DNA of 44,889 nucleotides from Pseudomonadales bacterium (GTDB taxonomy: Bacteria; Pseudomonadota; Gammaproteobacteria; Pseudomonadales; Azotimanducaceae). The translations under genes and the position numbers were made by a program. Positions 18,913-27,012 of the stretch are shown in pieces; within the stretch, counting starts at the first letter, position 1; the number at the start of each line of letters is the position of its first letter. The notes under the pieces are model-generated. The model did not search any database and was not told where the DNA came from. It was given only the letters and a program-made list of their open reading frames with translations. The DNA is taken from the NCBI GenBank assembly GCA_022825925.1, contig JAJDVW010000076.1:1-44889 (forward strand), in the 5' to 3' direction.

Positions 18913-19734
18913 TCACTCGATGGGCGACAGCAGTTCCAGCGCGGTAACCAACTGCCGCACGCCGTGCGATCCGGTCTCGTTGAAGACGTTCCCCCCCTCA
19001 GCCCAGCGGTGCAGCGATCCGATGTCGAGCCTGGCGCATTGCGGCCGCACGCTCCAGGTGACGCGTGCCGGCGAACAGTGGCTCTGGTCGTAGGACGGTC
19101 CGGTCGTCGAGCCGCGGAACACGACGGGCTCGCCCGTCGTCGACGGAATCGACTTCGCCTGGTGGCGCCCGTCGACCACGTTGCCGCCGTACGTCATCGT
19201 GCCGAAATCGAGGGCGTCCGGGTCGTTGACCACGAGGAACACCTGGGTCTCCACCCGCAGCAGTGGCGCGTCACAGCCTTCCGGGACGCACGCCCCCAGC
19301 CCTTCGCCCGGTGTCGCGGCACAGGAGGTGTGGACCCAGTGCACTTCGATCGTGTCGCCCGGCGTAACGCCCGCGTAGGCGCCAGGCGCCGGCGCAAGCT
19401 CCGCCTCGCCGAGATCCGGCGTCCCGTTGCAGGCGAAGCCGCCGTCGGTGGCGGCGCTGACGAAGATGCCGAACCCCGGCCCCTTGTGTTCGGCGTTGGT
19501 GTGCGTGTGGATGTTGCAGAGGTTCATCTCCCCGGGCGCCGGCGCGAACGGGAACTGCTCGGTGTTCAGGCCCGTTGCGCTGCCGATGTCGCGGGGCGTC
19601 TGCGGCCCCATGTCCACGCAAAGCTCCGCGCCGGCGTCGCCGGACGTGTCCCCTTGCGGCGCATCCGCCGCCGCCGCGCCCAGACCGCCGGCCAGCACGG
19701 CCAACCCCACACCCGATCGATAGGGAAACTTCAT
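18913..19734 (-). CDS. Delta-class carbonic anhydrase, exported
   Basis: A 273-residue protein with a signal peptide (YRSGVGLAVLAGGLGAAAAD). It shows the delta-class signature MNLCNIHTHTNAEHKGPGF, with the His-X-His zinc pair, and EVHWVHTSC with the probable third His. A further conserved part is YGGNVVDGRHQAKSIPSTTG. The enzyme would hydrate carbon dioxide in the periplasm. The class was first known from marine diatoms; bacterial members are fewer. The start was placed at the ATG 19734 that begins the signal peptide; the frame stays open upstream only as a shadow of the MATE gene. It stands alone between a toxin-antitoxin pair and a divergent MATE gene. Confidence 0.78.
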   Translation of the reverse strand: MKFPYRSGVGLAVLAGGLGAAAADAPQGDTSGDAGAELCVDMGPQTPRDIGSATGLNTEQFPFAPAPGEMNLCNIHTHTNAEHKGPGFGIFVSAATDGGFACNGTPDLGEAELAPAPGAYAGVTPGDTIEVHWVHTSCAATPGEGLGACVPEGCDAPLLRVETQVFLVVNDPDALDFGTMTYGGNVVDGRHQAKSIPSTTGEPVVFRGSTTGPSYDQSHCSPARVTWSVRPQCARLDIGSLHRWAEGGNVFNETGSHGVRQLVTALELLSPIE

Positions 19735-19857
19735 GGAGCGTCTCCTGTTGCCGCCAATCCCGACGGCGTCATGATCGCGCAAAGTGCCGGGGTCGAGTAG
19801 CCCTGATCCCTGCCTCCGCGTTGTACCATCCGGCGCTTTTTTGGCAGGGCCTGGTCC

Positions 19858-21237
19858 ATGGGTCGGTTTGCCCGCGCGCTGGCGGAGTTCCGCACGCTCG
19901 GCGCGCTCGCGCTGCCCATCGTCGTCACGCAGCTTGCGCAGATGGGGATGGGCGTCGCGGACGCCATCATGGCCGGCCGCGTGAGTGCGACGGACCTCGC
20001 CGGCGTCGCCCTGGGCGGCAACCTCTACTGGCCGCTGATGCTGCTGATGTCCGGCATCGTGATGGCCGTGACGCCATCGGTGTCGCAACTGCGCGGCGCG
20101 GGCCAGGTCGGCGCCAGCGGCGCCGTCGTGCGGCAGGCGCTCTGGATCGGCGTCTTCGGGGGGATCGCGCTGGTCGTGCTCCTGCGGAACGTGGAGCCGG
20201 CGTATCGTCTGCTCGGCGTGGACGAGCGGGCCATTCCGGTGGCCTCCGAGTACGTCCGCGCGGCGAGCCTCGGCCTCCCGCCCATGCTCGCCTTCGCCGC
20301 GCTGCGCTGCCTGTGCGAGGGCATGTCGTGGACACGGCCCGCGATGTTCGTCGGGCTCAGCATGCTGGCGCTGAAGGTGCCGCTCAACTGGCTGTTCATC
20401 TACGGCAACGCGACCCTCGGCGTTCCAGCGATGGGCGGCGTGGGCTGCGGCTGGGCCACGGCCATCGTCATGGCCTACGCGTTCGTCGCCATGGTCGTGG
20501 TGGTGTCGGTCTCGAGGGTGCGCGCATCCGGCGTGTTCGCCGCGTTTTCCTGGCCGGACGGTCGGGAGATCGGGCGCATTCTGCGGCTGGGGCTGCCGAT
20601 CGGGCTCGCGCTCTTCGCGGAGACGGCCTTCTTCGCCGTGGCGACGCTGTTGATCGGGCGCCTCGGGGTGGAGACCGTGGCCGCGCACCAGGTCGCCTTC
20701 AACATCGTCGGTGTCTCGTTCATGGTCCCGTTGTCGCTCGGCATGGCAGCGACGATCCGCGTCGGCTTCCACGTCGGCGCGGAGCGCCTTCTTGACGCGA
20801 GACGGTCGGCCTGGGTGGCCACCGCGACGACGGCCGCCTGGGGCATCACGTTCTCGACCGTACTCCTCGTCTGGCGCCACGACCTGGTGGCGCTCTACAC
20901 GGAGGAAGCGGAGGTCATTCGGCTCGCGGCGGGACTGCTGCTGATCGGGGCGCTGTTCCAGGTGTTCGACAGTACGCAGGCCACCGTGATGGGCGCGTTG
21001 CGCGGCTACAAGGACACGCGGGCCCCGATGATGATCGCGCTCGTTGCGTACTGGGTGATCGGCCTGCCGGCCGGCGCGACCCTGTGTTTCGGGTTCGCGG
21101 GAGTCGAAGCCATCGGCATCGACGGCATCTGGTGGGGGCTCGTCACGGGTCTGGCGGTCGTCGCGCTGGCGTTGTTCGCCCGCCTGGCGCTGATTTCAGG
21201 CGATCCCGCCCGGGTCGCGCATCTGCGGTTGCGTTGA
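19858..21237 (+). CDS. MATE-family efflux transporter (NorM-like)
   Basis: A 459-residue inner-membrane protein with twelve helices. The start ALPIVVTQLAQMGMGVADAIMAG contains the family pattern (VTQLxxxxxxxxDxxMxG), and a second copy appears in the C-terminal half (RLGLPIGLALFAETAFFAVATLLIG), showing the internal duplication of MATE proteins. It exchanges sodium or protons for cationic drugs and dyes. The ATG at 19858 fits the family N-terminus. It has no co-directional neighbour and ends 32 bases before the convergent RES toxin gene. Confidence 0.92.
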   Translation: MGRFARALAEFRTLGALALPIVVTQLAQMGMGVADAIMAGRVSATDLAGVALGGNLYWPLMLLMSGIVMAVTPSVSQLRGAGQVGASGAVVRQALWIGVFGGIALVVLLRNVEPAYRLLGVDERAIPVASEYVRAASLGLPPMLAFAALRCLCEGMSWTRPAMFVGLSMLALKVPLNWLFIYGNATLGVPAMGGVGCGWATAIVMAYAFVAMVVVVSVSRVRASGVFAAFSWPDGREIGRILRLGLPIGLALFAETAFFAVATLLIGRLGVETVAAHQVAFNIVGVSFMVPLSLGMAATIRVGFHVGAERLLDARRSAWVATATTAAWGITFSTVLLVWRHDLVALYTEEAEVIRLAAGLLLIGALFQVFDSTQATVMGALRGYKDTRAPMMIALVAYWVIGLPAGATLCFGFAGVEAIGIDGIWWGLVTGLAVVALALFARLALISGDPARVAHLRLR

Positions 21238-21269
21238 TCCGGCGTGCTCGGCGGACTCGGAGACGGGCG

Positions 21270-21974
21270 TCACCGGTCTTGCCTGAACCCACCCGCGGAG
21301 AGGAACCGCTTCTCGTAGATCCAGGCGATCTCCCTTCCGTCCCAGACGAAGCACAGGTGCCGCGTCCGCCGGACCCTCGAGAGCAGCTTCGGGCGGAAGA
21401 CCGCGGCACACTCGCCACCGGGGTGTCGAACGCTGTCGTAGGCGATACCCTGCGATCCGTCCTCCCGCAGCCCCGCGGCGAGCCGCCTGCCGGCGGTGTG
21501 GTCGTGCGCGGCATGGACCTCCGGGTAGTCCGATCGCCGACCCCTGAGGTCATGCAGGTCCCCCGCGAGGTCTACGCCGTACGCCTTCATGTCGACCTCG
21601 ATCGCTCCCTGCCGCGTGGCTCCGAGGAAACCCTCGCGGTGGTGCTTCGACTCCGCGACAGCGGTCTCGAGTGCCCAACCCGCGTAAAACACCCCGTACG
21701 AACCATCGCTGAACCGGCTGCCCTCCGGGTTGACGTGGGTGAAGGCGGCCATGACGACGCTCGTCCCGGGACCGCTGACCCGCTCGTCCGGGGCGACGAG
21801 ATGCAACGCCCCGACTTCCGTTCTCGCGCGCGGATTGGTGAGCGCCTCGACTTCCAGCACGGCGTCGAGGTCCGCCGGGTTCACCACCCTCTCGAAGAGC
21901 GGGACCGGAGGAAACCGGCTCGGCAGGACGCGCCAGCAGGGCCGCCAATCGAGCCGCGAGACCCCGACGGTCAA
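21270..21974 (-). CDS. RES-domain toxin (NAD-degrading type), larger subtype
   Basis: A 234-residue RES-family protein. It shows the Arg near the start (CWRVLPSRFPP), FSDGSYGVFYAG with the Glu in AVAESKHHREGFL, and a late Ser in GIAYDSVRHPGGECAAVFRP; together these are the Arg-Glu-Ser residues naming the family. Known members hydrolyse NAD+ in the cytoplasm. The start was set at TTG 21974, which overlaps the antitoxin stop (TTGA), so translation is coupled. It is the second gene of a Xre-RES pair. Confidence 0.88.
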   Translation of the reverse strand: MTVGVSRLDWRPCWRVLPSRFPPVPLFERVVNPADLDAVLEVEALTNPRARTEVGALHLVAPDERVSGPGTSVVMAAFTHVNPEGSRFSDGSYGVFYAGWALETAVAESKHHREGFLGATRQGAIEVDMKAYGVDLAGDLHDLRGRRSDYPEVHAAHDHTAGRRLAAGLREDGSQGIAYDSVRHPGGECAAVFRPKLLSRVRRTRHLCFVWDGREIAWIYEKRFLSAGGFRQDR

Positions 21975-22384
21975 GCGCTGCCGCCGGTCTGCGCGTCCAG
22001 GTACTGCCGCACCATGTAGAGGTCCGAGACCTGCCCGGACAGCATCCGGTCCAGCGCGGACGTGCCACCGAACGGATGCGCCGCATTCGGGCGTTTCACC
22101 CACGCATCCGCCGCCTCCGGATCGGGCAGGAGCACCTGAAGCGCTCCGTAGATGCCCAGGATGTAGGAGATACGCTCGAGCGTGTCCTTCGGGAGGACGG
22201 AGCCGCTCTTCTTCCACTTGAAGAACGTGGACCGCGCGGTCACGCCCAGCAGGATCATCTGCTGGTCGACCGAGAGGCCCCACAGGTCCGCGATGCGGAG
22301 GAATGCGCCAAGCGCCGGACCCGAGAGACGCCTTCGATCCAGATCCGTCCCGGCCTGTGGTTGCGCTGCCACCGAAGAGTCCAT
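21971..22384 (-). CDS. Xre/ParS/MbcA-family antitoxin (DUF2384) of the RES toxin
   Basis: A 137-residue antitoxin. The N-terminal half is a helix-turn-helix region (LRIADLWGLSVDQQMILLGV, ARSTFFKWKK), and the C-terminal half is the toxin-binding domain (RISYILGIYGALQVLLPDP, PFGGTSALDRMLSGQVSDLY). The antitoxin binds and blocks the RES toxin and represses its own promoter. The ATG has AGGGGA five bases upstream. It overlaps the toxin start by four bases. Confidence 0.88.
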   Translation of the reverse strand: MDSSVAAQPQAGTDLDRRRLSGPALGAFLRIADLWGLSVDQQMILLGVTARSTFFKWKKSGSVLPKDTLERISYILGIYGALQVLLPDPEAADAWVKRPNAAHPFGGTSALDRMLSGQVSDLYMVRQYLDAQTGGSA

Positions 22385-22401
22385 TTGTCCCCTGTTTGGG
22401 A

Positions 22402-22430
22402 TTTATAGTCCAATTTGAGACCTTCGGCAA
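22402..22430 (-). promoter_or_regulatory. Promoter of the first Xre-RES pair
   Basis: On the minus strand, -35 TTGCCG (22430-22425), a 17-base spacer, and -10 TATAAA (22407-22402), 18 bases before the antitoxin ATG at 22384. A short inverted repeat (TCCC/GGGA) between the -10 box and the start may be the operator. Confidence 0.6.
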
Positions 22431-22445
22431 ATGGCCAGCGGCGCC

Positions 22446-23858
22446 TTACTTGCTCCCAACGACCGTAGCCTGCTCCTCCTTGACCTTCACCAGCATGACC
22501 GCACCGATGATCATCAGCGAGGCCAGGGAGGCGAAGCCGATCCTCTGCGACTCGAACAGGTCGGTGGCCGTCGCCACCATCAGCGGCGCAAGAAAGGCGG
22601 TCACCGTCGAGGACAGCGCGAACAGCCCGAAGAACTGGGTCGCCATCTCGGGCGGCGAGATCCGGGCCATCAAGGTTCGCGATGCCGACAGGCCCGTCAC
22701 GAAGAACAGCGCGAAGACCTGATTCGTGCCGAAGTAGAAGATCTCGGGCAGCGTCGCAAAGTACGGCGAAGCCCAAACGGGCTCCGACCCCACCTCGAAC
22801 ACGTACAGGATGGTGTCGGGCTGCACCGACACGAGCGTCAGCAACACGACGGAGGCGGTGCCCACCGCGATCTGGAGCGTGCGCTTCGAGCCGAGATAGT
22901 CATCGAGACGGCCGCCGATGTAGGCGCCGACCATCGCGGAGGCGCTGGTGCACAGTCCGAACATCAGCATCGTGGTCGTATCCCAGCCGAACGTCCCCGC
23001 GGCATAGATGCCGCCGAACGTCAGCACGCCGGCCATCCCGTCGATGAAGAACATGCGGGCGAGCAGGTAGCGGGCGATGTTGGCGTAGTGCCGGACGTGT
23101 CTCAGCGTCTGCATCACGTCCCGTACGCCCGCTTTCGCCAGTTGCCACATGGGTAACGACGAGGCCTTGCCGTCCGGCGTGAACAGCAGGACCGGCAACA
23201 TGAACACGACCATCCATGCACCGGAGATCGGGCCGACGATGCGATCGTGTTCGTGGTCGGCCTGGTCTATGCCGAACAGCGGGGCTTCCGGCAGGAACGC
23301 CCAGGGCTGCGTCCCGGGCATGGCGAAGGCGAACAGGACGAACATCATGAGCACCAGTCCGCCGACGTTGCCCAACGCGAACGCCACCCCGGAGATCTGC
23401 CCGACCCGGTTCACGGGCGCGATCGACGGCAGCATCGCGTTGTGGAAGACCTCCGTGACCGTGAAGCAGATCTTGATCGCGAACAGGACCAGCACCGACA
23501 CGCCCAGGCTCAGACCCCGTTCCTCGGGTTCTATGAACCACAGGCACAGGGCCCCCGCGGTCATCACGGCGACCATCGCGACCAGCCAGGGCTTGCGTCT
23601 GCCGTCCTTGTCCGCGATGGCGCCCAGGAAGGGCACCGTGAGCGCCAGGACGAATCCCGCGGTGGCCGTGATGTATCCGATCAGGGCCTGACCCCTGACC
23701 GGATCGCCGACCACCGTGCTGCTGAAGTACGGGTAGAAGATCCAGATGATGACCAGGATGTAGTACGGGTCGCGGGCGGCCTGGCCGAAGGTCCAGCTGA
23801 AGTAGCCGAGGGGGGACGCCGCCGGCGTACCCGCCAGCGACAGGGTTCGAGTGGTCAT
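22446..23858 (-). CDS. MFS transporter, UMF1/Atg22-like family
   Basis: A 470-residue membrane protein with about twelve helices. The N-terminal GYFSWTFGQAARDPYYILVI and the loop FLGAIADKDGRRKPWL resemble the vacuole-effluxer Atg22-like group of the major facilitator superfamily, which in bacteria has unknown substrates. The start ATG at 23858 (MTTRTL) sits 26 bases after the remains of a sugar dehydrogenase on the same strand. The solute transported cannot be told. Confidence 0.85.
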   Translation of the reverse strand: MTTRTLSLAGTPAASPLGYFSWTFGQAARDPYYILVIIWIFYPYFSSTVVGDPVRGQALIGYITATAGFVLALTVPFLGAIADKDGRRKPWLVAMVAVMTAGALCLWFIEPEERGLSLGVSVLVLFAIKICFTVTEVFHNAMLPSIAPVNRVGQISGVAFALGNVGGLVLMMFVLFAFAMPGTQPWAFLPEAPLFGIDQADHEHDRIVGPISGAWMVVFMLPVLLFTPDGKASSLPMWQLAKAGVRDVMQTLRHVRHYANIARYLLARMFFIDGMAGVLTFGGIYAAGTFGWDTTTMLMFGLCTSASAMVGAYIGGRLDDYLGSKRTLQIAVGTASVVLLTLVSVQPDTILYVFEVGSEPVWASPYFATLPEIFYFGTNQVFALFFVTGLSASRTLMARISPPEMATQFFGLFALSSTVTAFLAPLMVATATDLFESQRIGFASLASLMIIGAVMLVKVKEEQATVVGSK

Positions 23859-23881
23859 GGGTTCTTCCGCTTCCCGATAAA

Positions 23882-24355
23882 TCAACCAGCGACCGCCGGG
23901 ACCAACCGCGCGATCGTCCATCCGGCGGCATGCTCGAGCAGCAGGTAGACCAGCCCGTCCACGCCCACCTCGACGTCCCGCACGCGCGCGAGGTCCTCGA
24001 TCAGGGTCTCCTTCTCGACGAACCGGTCGCCGTCGATCCGCACGCGGAAGAGGTCCGCCGCCCGCAGGGACCCTACCAGCATTTGGCCGCGCCAGGCCGG
24101 AAACGCGTCCCCCTCGTAGAACACGAAGCTCGAGACGGCGGGAGCGGGCGTGAGATCCACGACCGGCTGCTCGATATCGGCGAGATCCGCCTGGAAATCT
24201 ACTCGATCGCACCGCTGCCCGATGGCGGGTTCCTCTTGACCGAAAAGCGGCGGGGCGTGCGCATCGTCTCTGCCGACGGTGTGGTCCCCGACGCCGGCGA
24301 CCGCCAGGCCGCCGATGAGCAGCGGCGTGATGGGCCCCGTCGTCCTGAGCGGCAT
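23882..24355 (-). pseudogene. Scrambled PQQ-type sugar dehydrogenase copy with an internal inversion
   Basis: The minus strand from 24355 encodes a signal-peptide-like start (TTGPITPLLIGGLAVAGVGD), and from about 24172 to the stop it encodes the C-terminus of a soluble aldose sugar dehydrogenase (DIEQPVVDLTPAPAVSSFVF, RDVEVGVDGLVYLLLEHAAG). Between them, on the opposite strand (about 24175-24290), lies the N-terminal blade of the same family (LEIYSIAPLPDGGFLLTEKR). So the middle of the gene is deleted and one piece is inverted. The C-terminal part closely resembles the intact gene at 24675-26213, suggesting a duplicated copy. It cannot be functional. Confidence 0.8.
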
Positions 24356-24357
24356 GG

Positions 24358-24585
24358 CTAGGGCTTCAACGAAACCACCCGTTCGTTGGCCAAGGCCGCG
24401 GCATAGGCGATGGCGGCTCGGACGGCATCGCGCGAGACCGATGGGTAACTGCGGGTGATTGCCTCCGAGTCGAGGCCGGAAGCGAGATTGTCCAAGACCG
24501 TGCTCACGAGGACTCGCGTACCGGCGATGCATGCCTTCCCGTGACAGACCTCCGGATCCACCGTGATGTGCTCGCGCCAATCCAT
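24358..24585 (-). CDS. DUF433 antitoxin-like protein, without visible toxin partner
   Basis: A 75-residue DUF433 protein with HITVDPEVCHGKACIAGTRV and VLDNLASGLDSEAITRSYPS, then a short helix; these residues form the family winged-helix fold. DUF433 proteins are normally followed by a PIN-like DUF5615 toxin gene. Here the next frame on the strand is the scrambled dehydrogenase, starting three bases after the stop, so the partner has been lost. AGGAG precedes the ATG at 24585. Confidence 0.85.
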   Translation of the reverse strand: MDWREHITVDPEVCHGKACIAGTRVLVSTVLDNLASGLDSEAITRSYPSVSRDAVRAAIAYAAALANERVVSLKP

Positions 24586-24674
24586 GGTTACGCTCCTCTC
24601 GACACTCGCGTCAAGCGTACTCTCTTCGTGAGACGACGGTCGGCGGCGGCGGTCGATCAGCGAGGACCACGCCG

Positions 24675-26213
24675 TCAACCCGCGCCCGCCGGCGCCAACC
24701 GCACGATCCGCCCCCCGGAGGCGTGCTCGAGCAGCAGGTACACCAGCCCGTCCGCGCCCACTTCGACGTCACGAATCCGCGCCAGGTCGGTGATCAGCGT
24801 CTCCCTGTGGACCAGCCGGTCGCCGTCCAACTCCACCCGGTACAGCTCCGTTGCCTTCAGCGTGCCGACGAGCATCTGGTTGCGCCAGGCGGGGAAGGCG
24901 TCGCCTTCGTAGAACACGAAACTCGACACGGCGGGCGACGGCGTGAGGTCGACCACCGGCTGCTCGATGTCCGCGAGGTCGAACGTGATGCCGAGCTCCT
25001 TGCCGTATTCCACCGGCGTCCCGTCGTAGTCGACCCCCTTCGAGGTGAGCGGCCATCCGTAGTTGCGGCCGGGCAGCAGCAGGTTGATCTCGTCGCCGCC
25101 GCGCGGGCCCATCTCCGTGCTCCACACCCGCCCCGTCCGGTGATCGCACTCGAGGCCCTGCGGGCTCCGGTGCCCGTACGTCCAGGCGGTTGGCTGGGCC
25201 TCCGCGTCATCGAGGAACGGGTTGTCGGCCGGGACGCTCCCGTCGTCATGCACGCGGTGGATCTTCCCGTACGGCTCGCCGAGGTCCTGGATGCCGTAGT
25301 AGTTCACCGGGCCCTTCATGCCGACGCTGATGTACAGGCGCCGCGCGTCGTCGAAGCAGAGGCGCCCCCCGGCGGCCATGTCCGGCATGGCCGAGTAGTC
25401 CTCGACCGGCGCGCTCCAGACCGTCTCCTCGTCGACCCAGCGGCCGTCGTCGATGCGTCCCCGGACGACCTTGTTCATCGACACCGGGCCGTCGACGGCA
25501 TTGCAGTCGTCGCAGCGGTCGCCGAAGTGCAGGTAGACCCACCCGTTGTCCGCGTAGTCGGGATGCGCCGCGACCTCCATCATCCAGCCCGTGCCGAACT
25601 CGAGGGCCACCAGCGGTACGGTGAAGGCGTCCGCGTGCGCCGCCGGCGTGCCTTCGACGAGCGGCGACGGCTCGCCGTCGGCGGAGACGAGACGCAGACC
25701 CCGCTTCTTCTCCGTCACCAGGAACCGCCCGTCGGGGAGCGGCGAGATGGAATAGGGCAGCGGGTCCAGCCCCTCGGCGAAGGTCTCGATCCGGAAGTCG
25801 TGCAACTCGCTGCGGACCGTGCCCTCCGGGATCTCGAGGGCCATCCCCACCCTGAAGTCCCGGCCGAGATCGGAGCGCCGCTCCGAGATGTAGATCGCGA
25901 GCTTGCGAATCTCCGTCTCGGGCAGGATGTCGGCCCAGCCCGGCATCCCCCGCGCCGGGAAGCCGTTGGCGATGCTCGCGCCGATCTCCTCGACGGTCTC
26001 CCCGTGCACGAACTCGACGCCGACCAGCGGCGTCCCAAGCCCGGTCCCCTCCATGTGCTCGCCGTGACAGGCGCTGCAGTTCTCCACGTAGGCGACGGCC
26101 AGGGGCTCGTGGGTGACGCTCTCGTAGTAGAGGTAGGCGACGACGCCGATGACGACCAGCACGACGCCGCCGATGGCGAGGAGGGTGATGCCGAGAATGC
26201 GGCGGGCGGTCAT
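24675..26213 (-). CDS. Membrane-anchored cytochrome c / PQQ-dependent aldose sugar dehydrogenase fusion
   Basis: A 512-residue protein. Residues 6-29 form a signal anchor, residues 36-120 form a small c-type cytochrome with the heme motif Cys46-SA-Cys49-His50 and a likely Met ligand in ARGMPGWAD, and residues 138-512 form the six-bladed propeller of the soluble glucose dehydrogenase / YliI family (DPLPYSISPLPDGRFLVTEK, RSPQGLECDHRTGRVWSTEMG, PGRNYGWPLTSKG). The Asd/GdhB type oxidises aldoses in the periplasm with bound PQQ. The fused cytochrome gives an electron outlet towards the respiratory chain. PQQ synthesis genes are not in the window. A degraded relative lies directly downstream beyond DUF433. 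Confidence 0.87.
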   Translation of the reverse strand: MTARRILGITLLAIGGVVLVVIGVVAYLYYESVTHEPLAVAYVENCSACHGEHMEGTGLGTPLVGVEFVHGETVEEIGASIANGFPARGMPGWADILPETEIRKLAIYISERRSDLGRDFRVGMALEIPEGTVRSELHDFRIETFAEGLDPLPYSISPLPDGRFLVTEKKRGLRLVSADGEPSPLVEGTPAAHADAFTVPLVALEFGTGWMMEVAAHPDYADNGWVYLHFGDRCDDCNAVDGPVSMNKVVRGRIDDGRWVDEETVWSAPVEDYSAMPDMAAGGRLCFDDARRLYISVGMKGPVNYYGIQDLGEPYGKIHRVHDDGSVPADNPFLDDAEAQPTAWTYGHRSPQGLECDHRTGRVWSTEMGPRGGDEINLLLPGRNYGWPLTSKGVDYDGTPVEYGKELGITFDLADIEQPVVDLTPSPAVSSFVFYEGDAFPAWRNQMLVGTLKATELYRVELDGDRLVHRETLITDLARIRDVEVGADGLVYLLLEHASGGRIVRLAPAGAG

Positions 26214-26298
26214 TCCGGCGGGCGGCCTCTACGCAACACCAGTTCTGGATGTCGCGATAGCCGGCGCACCAGTAATCCGCCGACGGCAACGTCCTCGA

Positions 26299-26583
26299 TC
26301 ACGAGATGCGTACCTGCATGCCCAACGCCCGCGTGATCCGCATCACGGTTGCAAACGTCGGATTGCCGTCCGCCGACAGAGCCTTGTAGAGCCCCTCGCG
26401 GCTCATGCCCGTCTCGCGCGCGAGTCCAGCCATGTTGCCCGCACGCGCCACGTCGTTCAGCGCCGCCCGGATGAGGCTGCCGTCACCCGGGTCCTCGTCA
26501 GCGCACGCCTGGACGTAGAGCCGCGCGTCCTCGGGGGTGCGCAGATGGTCGGCTGCATCCCACTTGGTGAAAGTCTCCGTCAT
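26299..26583 (-). CDS. higA: HigA-type antitoxin (putative addiction module antidote)
   Basis: A 94-residue protein with a helix-turn-helix of the addiction-antidote family: FTKWDAADHLRTPEDARLYV, then NMAGLARETGMSREGLYKAL and TFATVMRITRALGMQV. It should neutralise the RelE-like toxin encoded just upstream and repress the operon. Its ATG overlaps the toxin stop (ATGA at 26580-26583). Since the toxin is broken, this is now probably a free antitoxin or regulator. Confidence 0.87.
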   Translation of the reverse strand: MTETFTKWDAADHLRTPEDARLYVQACADEDPGDGSLIRAALNDVARAGNMAGLARETGMSREGLYKALSADGNPTFATVMRITRALGMQVRIS

Positions 26584-26884
26584 GTCTGCCTCCAGGCCTT
26601 CGCCAAACGCCCGGCGCGCTCCAGGTCCCGCTGCTGGGTGCCCTTGTCGCCGCCGCACAGCAGGACTACCGCGTTCCCATCGCGCAGGCAATAGAGCCGG
26701 TAGCCGGGTAGCCGGGGCCGTGGTGCACGCGCATCTCGAACAGACCTTCACCCACCGCCTTGACGTCCCCCACGTTGCCAAGGGACACGTTGCGCAGACG
26801 CGCGTTGATCCGCGCTACCGCACCACGGTCTCGCAGGCCGCGGATCCAGCGCCTGAACGTCGCGCTCTCGATCACGTCGACCAT
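26580..26884 (-). pseudogene. higB: HigB/RelE-type toxin disrupted by an 8-bp tandem duplication
   Basis: The toxin starts at ATG 26884 (ESATFRRWIRGLRDRGAVAR, then INARLRNVSLGNVGDVKAVG) and is normal up to FEMRVHHGPGYP. There the 8-base word TAGCCGGG (plus strand) occurs twice in a row at 26701-26716. Removing one copy restores the expected RLYCLRDGNAVVLLCGGDKG and a 98-residue HigB. As it stands the frame ends early at 26666 with a wrong tail that lacks the catalytic C-terminal part. The toxin ribonuclease is therefore off in this sequence. Confidence 0.88.
26701..26716 (-). repeat. 8-bp tandem duplication inside higB
   Basis: Two adjacent perfect copies of TAGCCGGG on the plus strand, preceded by the partial copy AGCCGG. 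The length is not a multiple of three, so loss of one copy by slippage would restore the toxin frame. Confidence 0.9.
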
Positions 26885-26892
26885 CCCGAGGA

Positions 26893-26922
26893 ATGTTAAC
26901 TGTGGTTGACAATTTCGGTCAA
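26893..26922 (-). promoter_or_regulatory. Candidate higBA promoter and operator
   Basis: On the minus strand, -35 TTGACC (26922-26917), an 18-base spacer and -10 TAACAT (26898-26893). The imperfect inverted repeat TGTTAAC-tgtg-GTTGACA (26894-26911) overlaps it and may be the HigA operator. The -10 box is only about eight bases from the toxin ATG, which would give a nearly leaderless message. Confidence 0.4.
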
Positions 26923-26980
26923 ACGCAGGAGACGTAGATCGTGCTCGCTCGACGGCTTGCGCCACATGATCGTGATACCA

Positions 26981-26994
26981 TCGTCAAGTGACGA
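26981..26994 (+). promoter_or_regulatory. Candidate operator of the second Xre-RES pair
   Basis: TCGTCA-AG-TGACGA is a 6+6 palindrome 19 bases before the antitoxin ATG at 27013. It is placed where an autoregulating antitoxin would bind. Promoter boxes around it are not convincing. Confidence 0.4.
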
Positions 26995-27012
26995 CGTGCT
27001 TCGGAGGAGCCG

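Noticed and set aside
19735..20880. Open frame extending upstream of the carbonic anhydrase on the minus strand
   Set aside because: It is a shadow of the MATE gene; the signal peptide at 19734 marks the true start.
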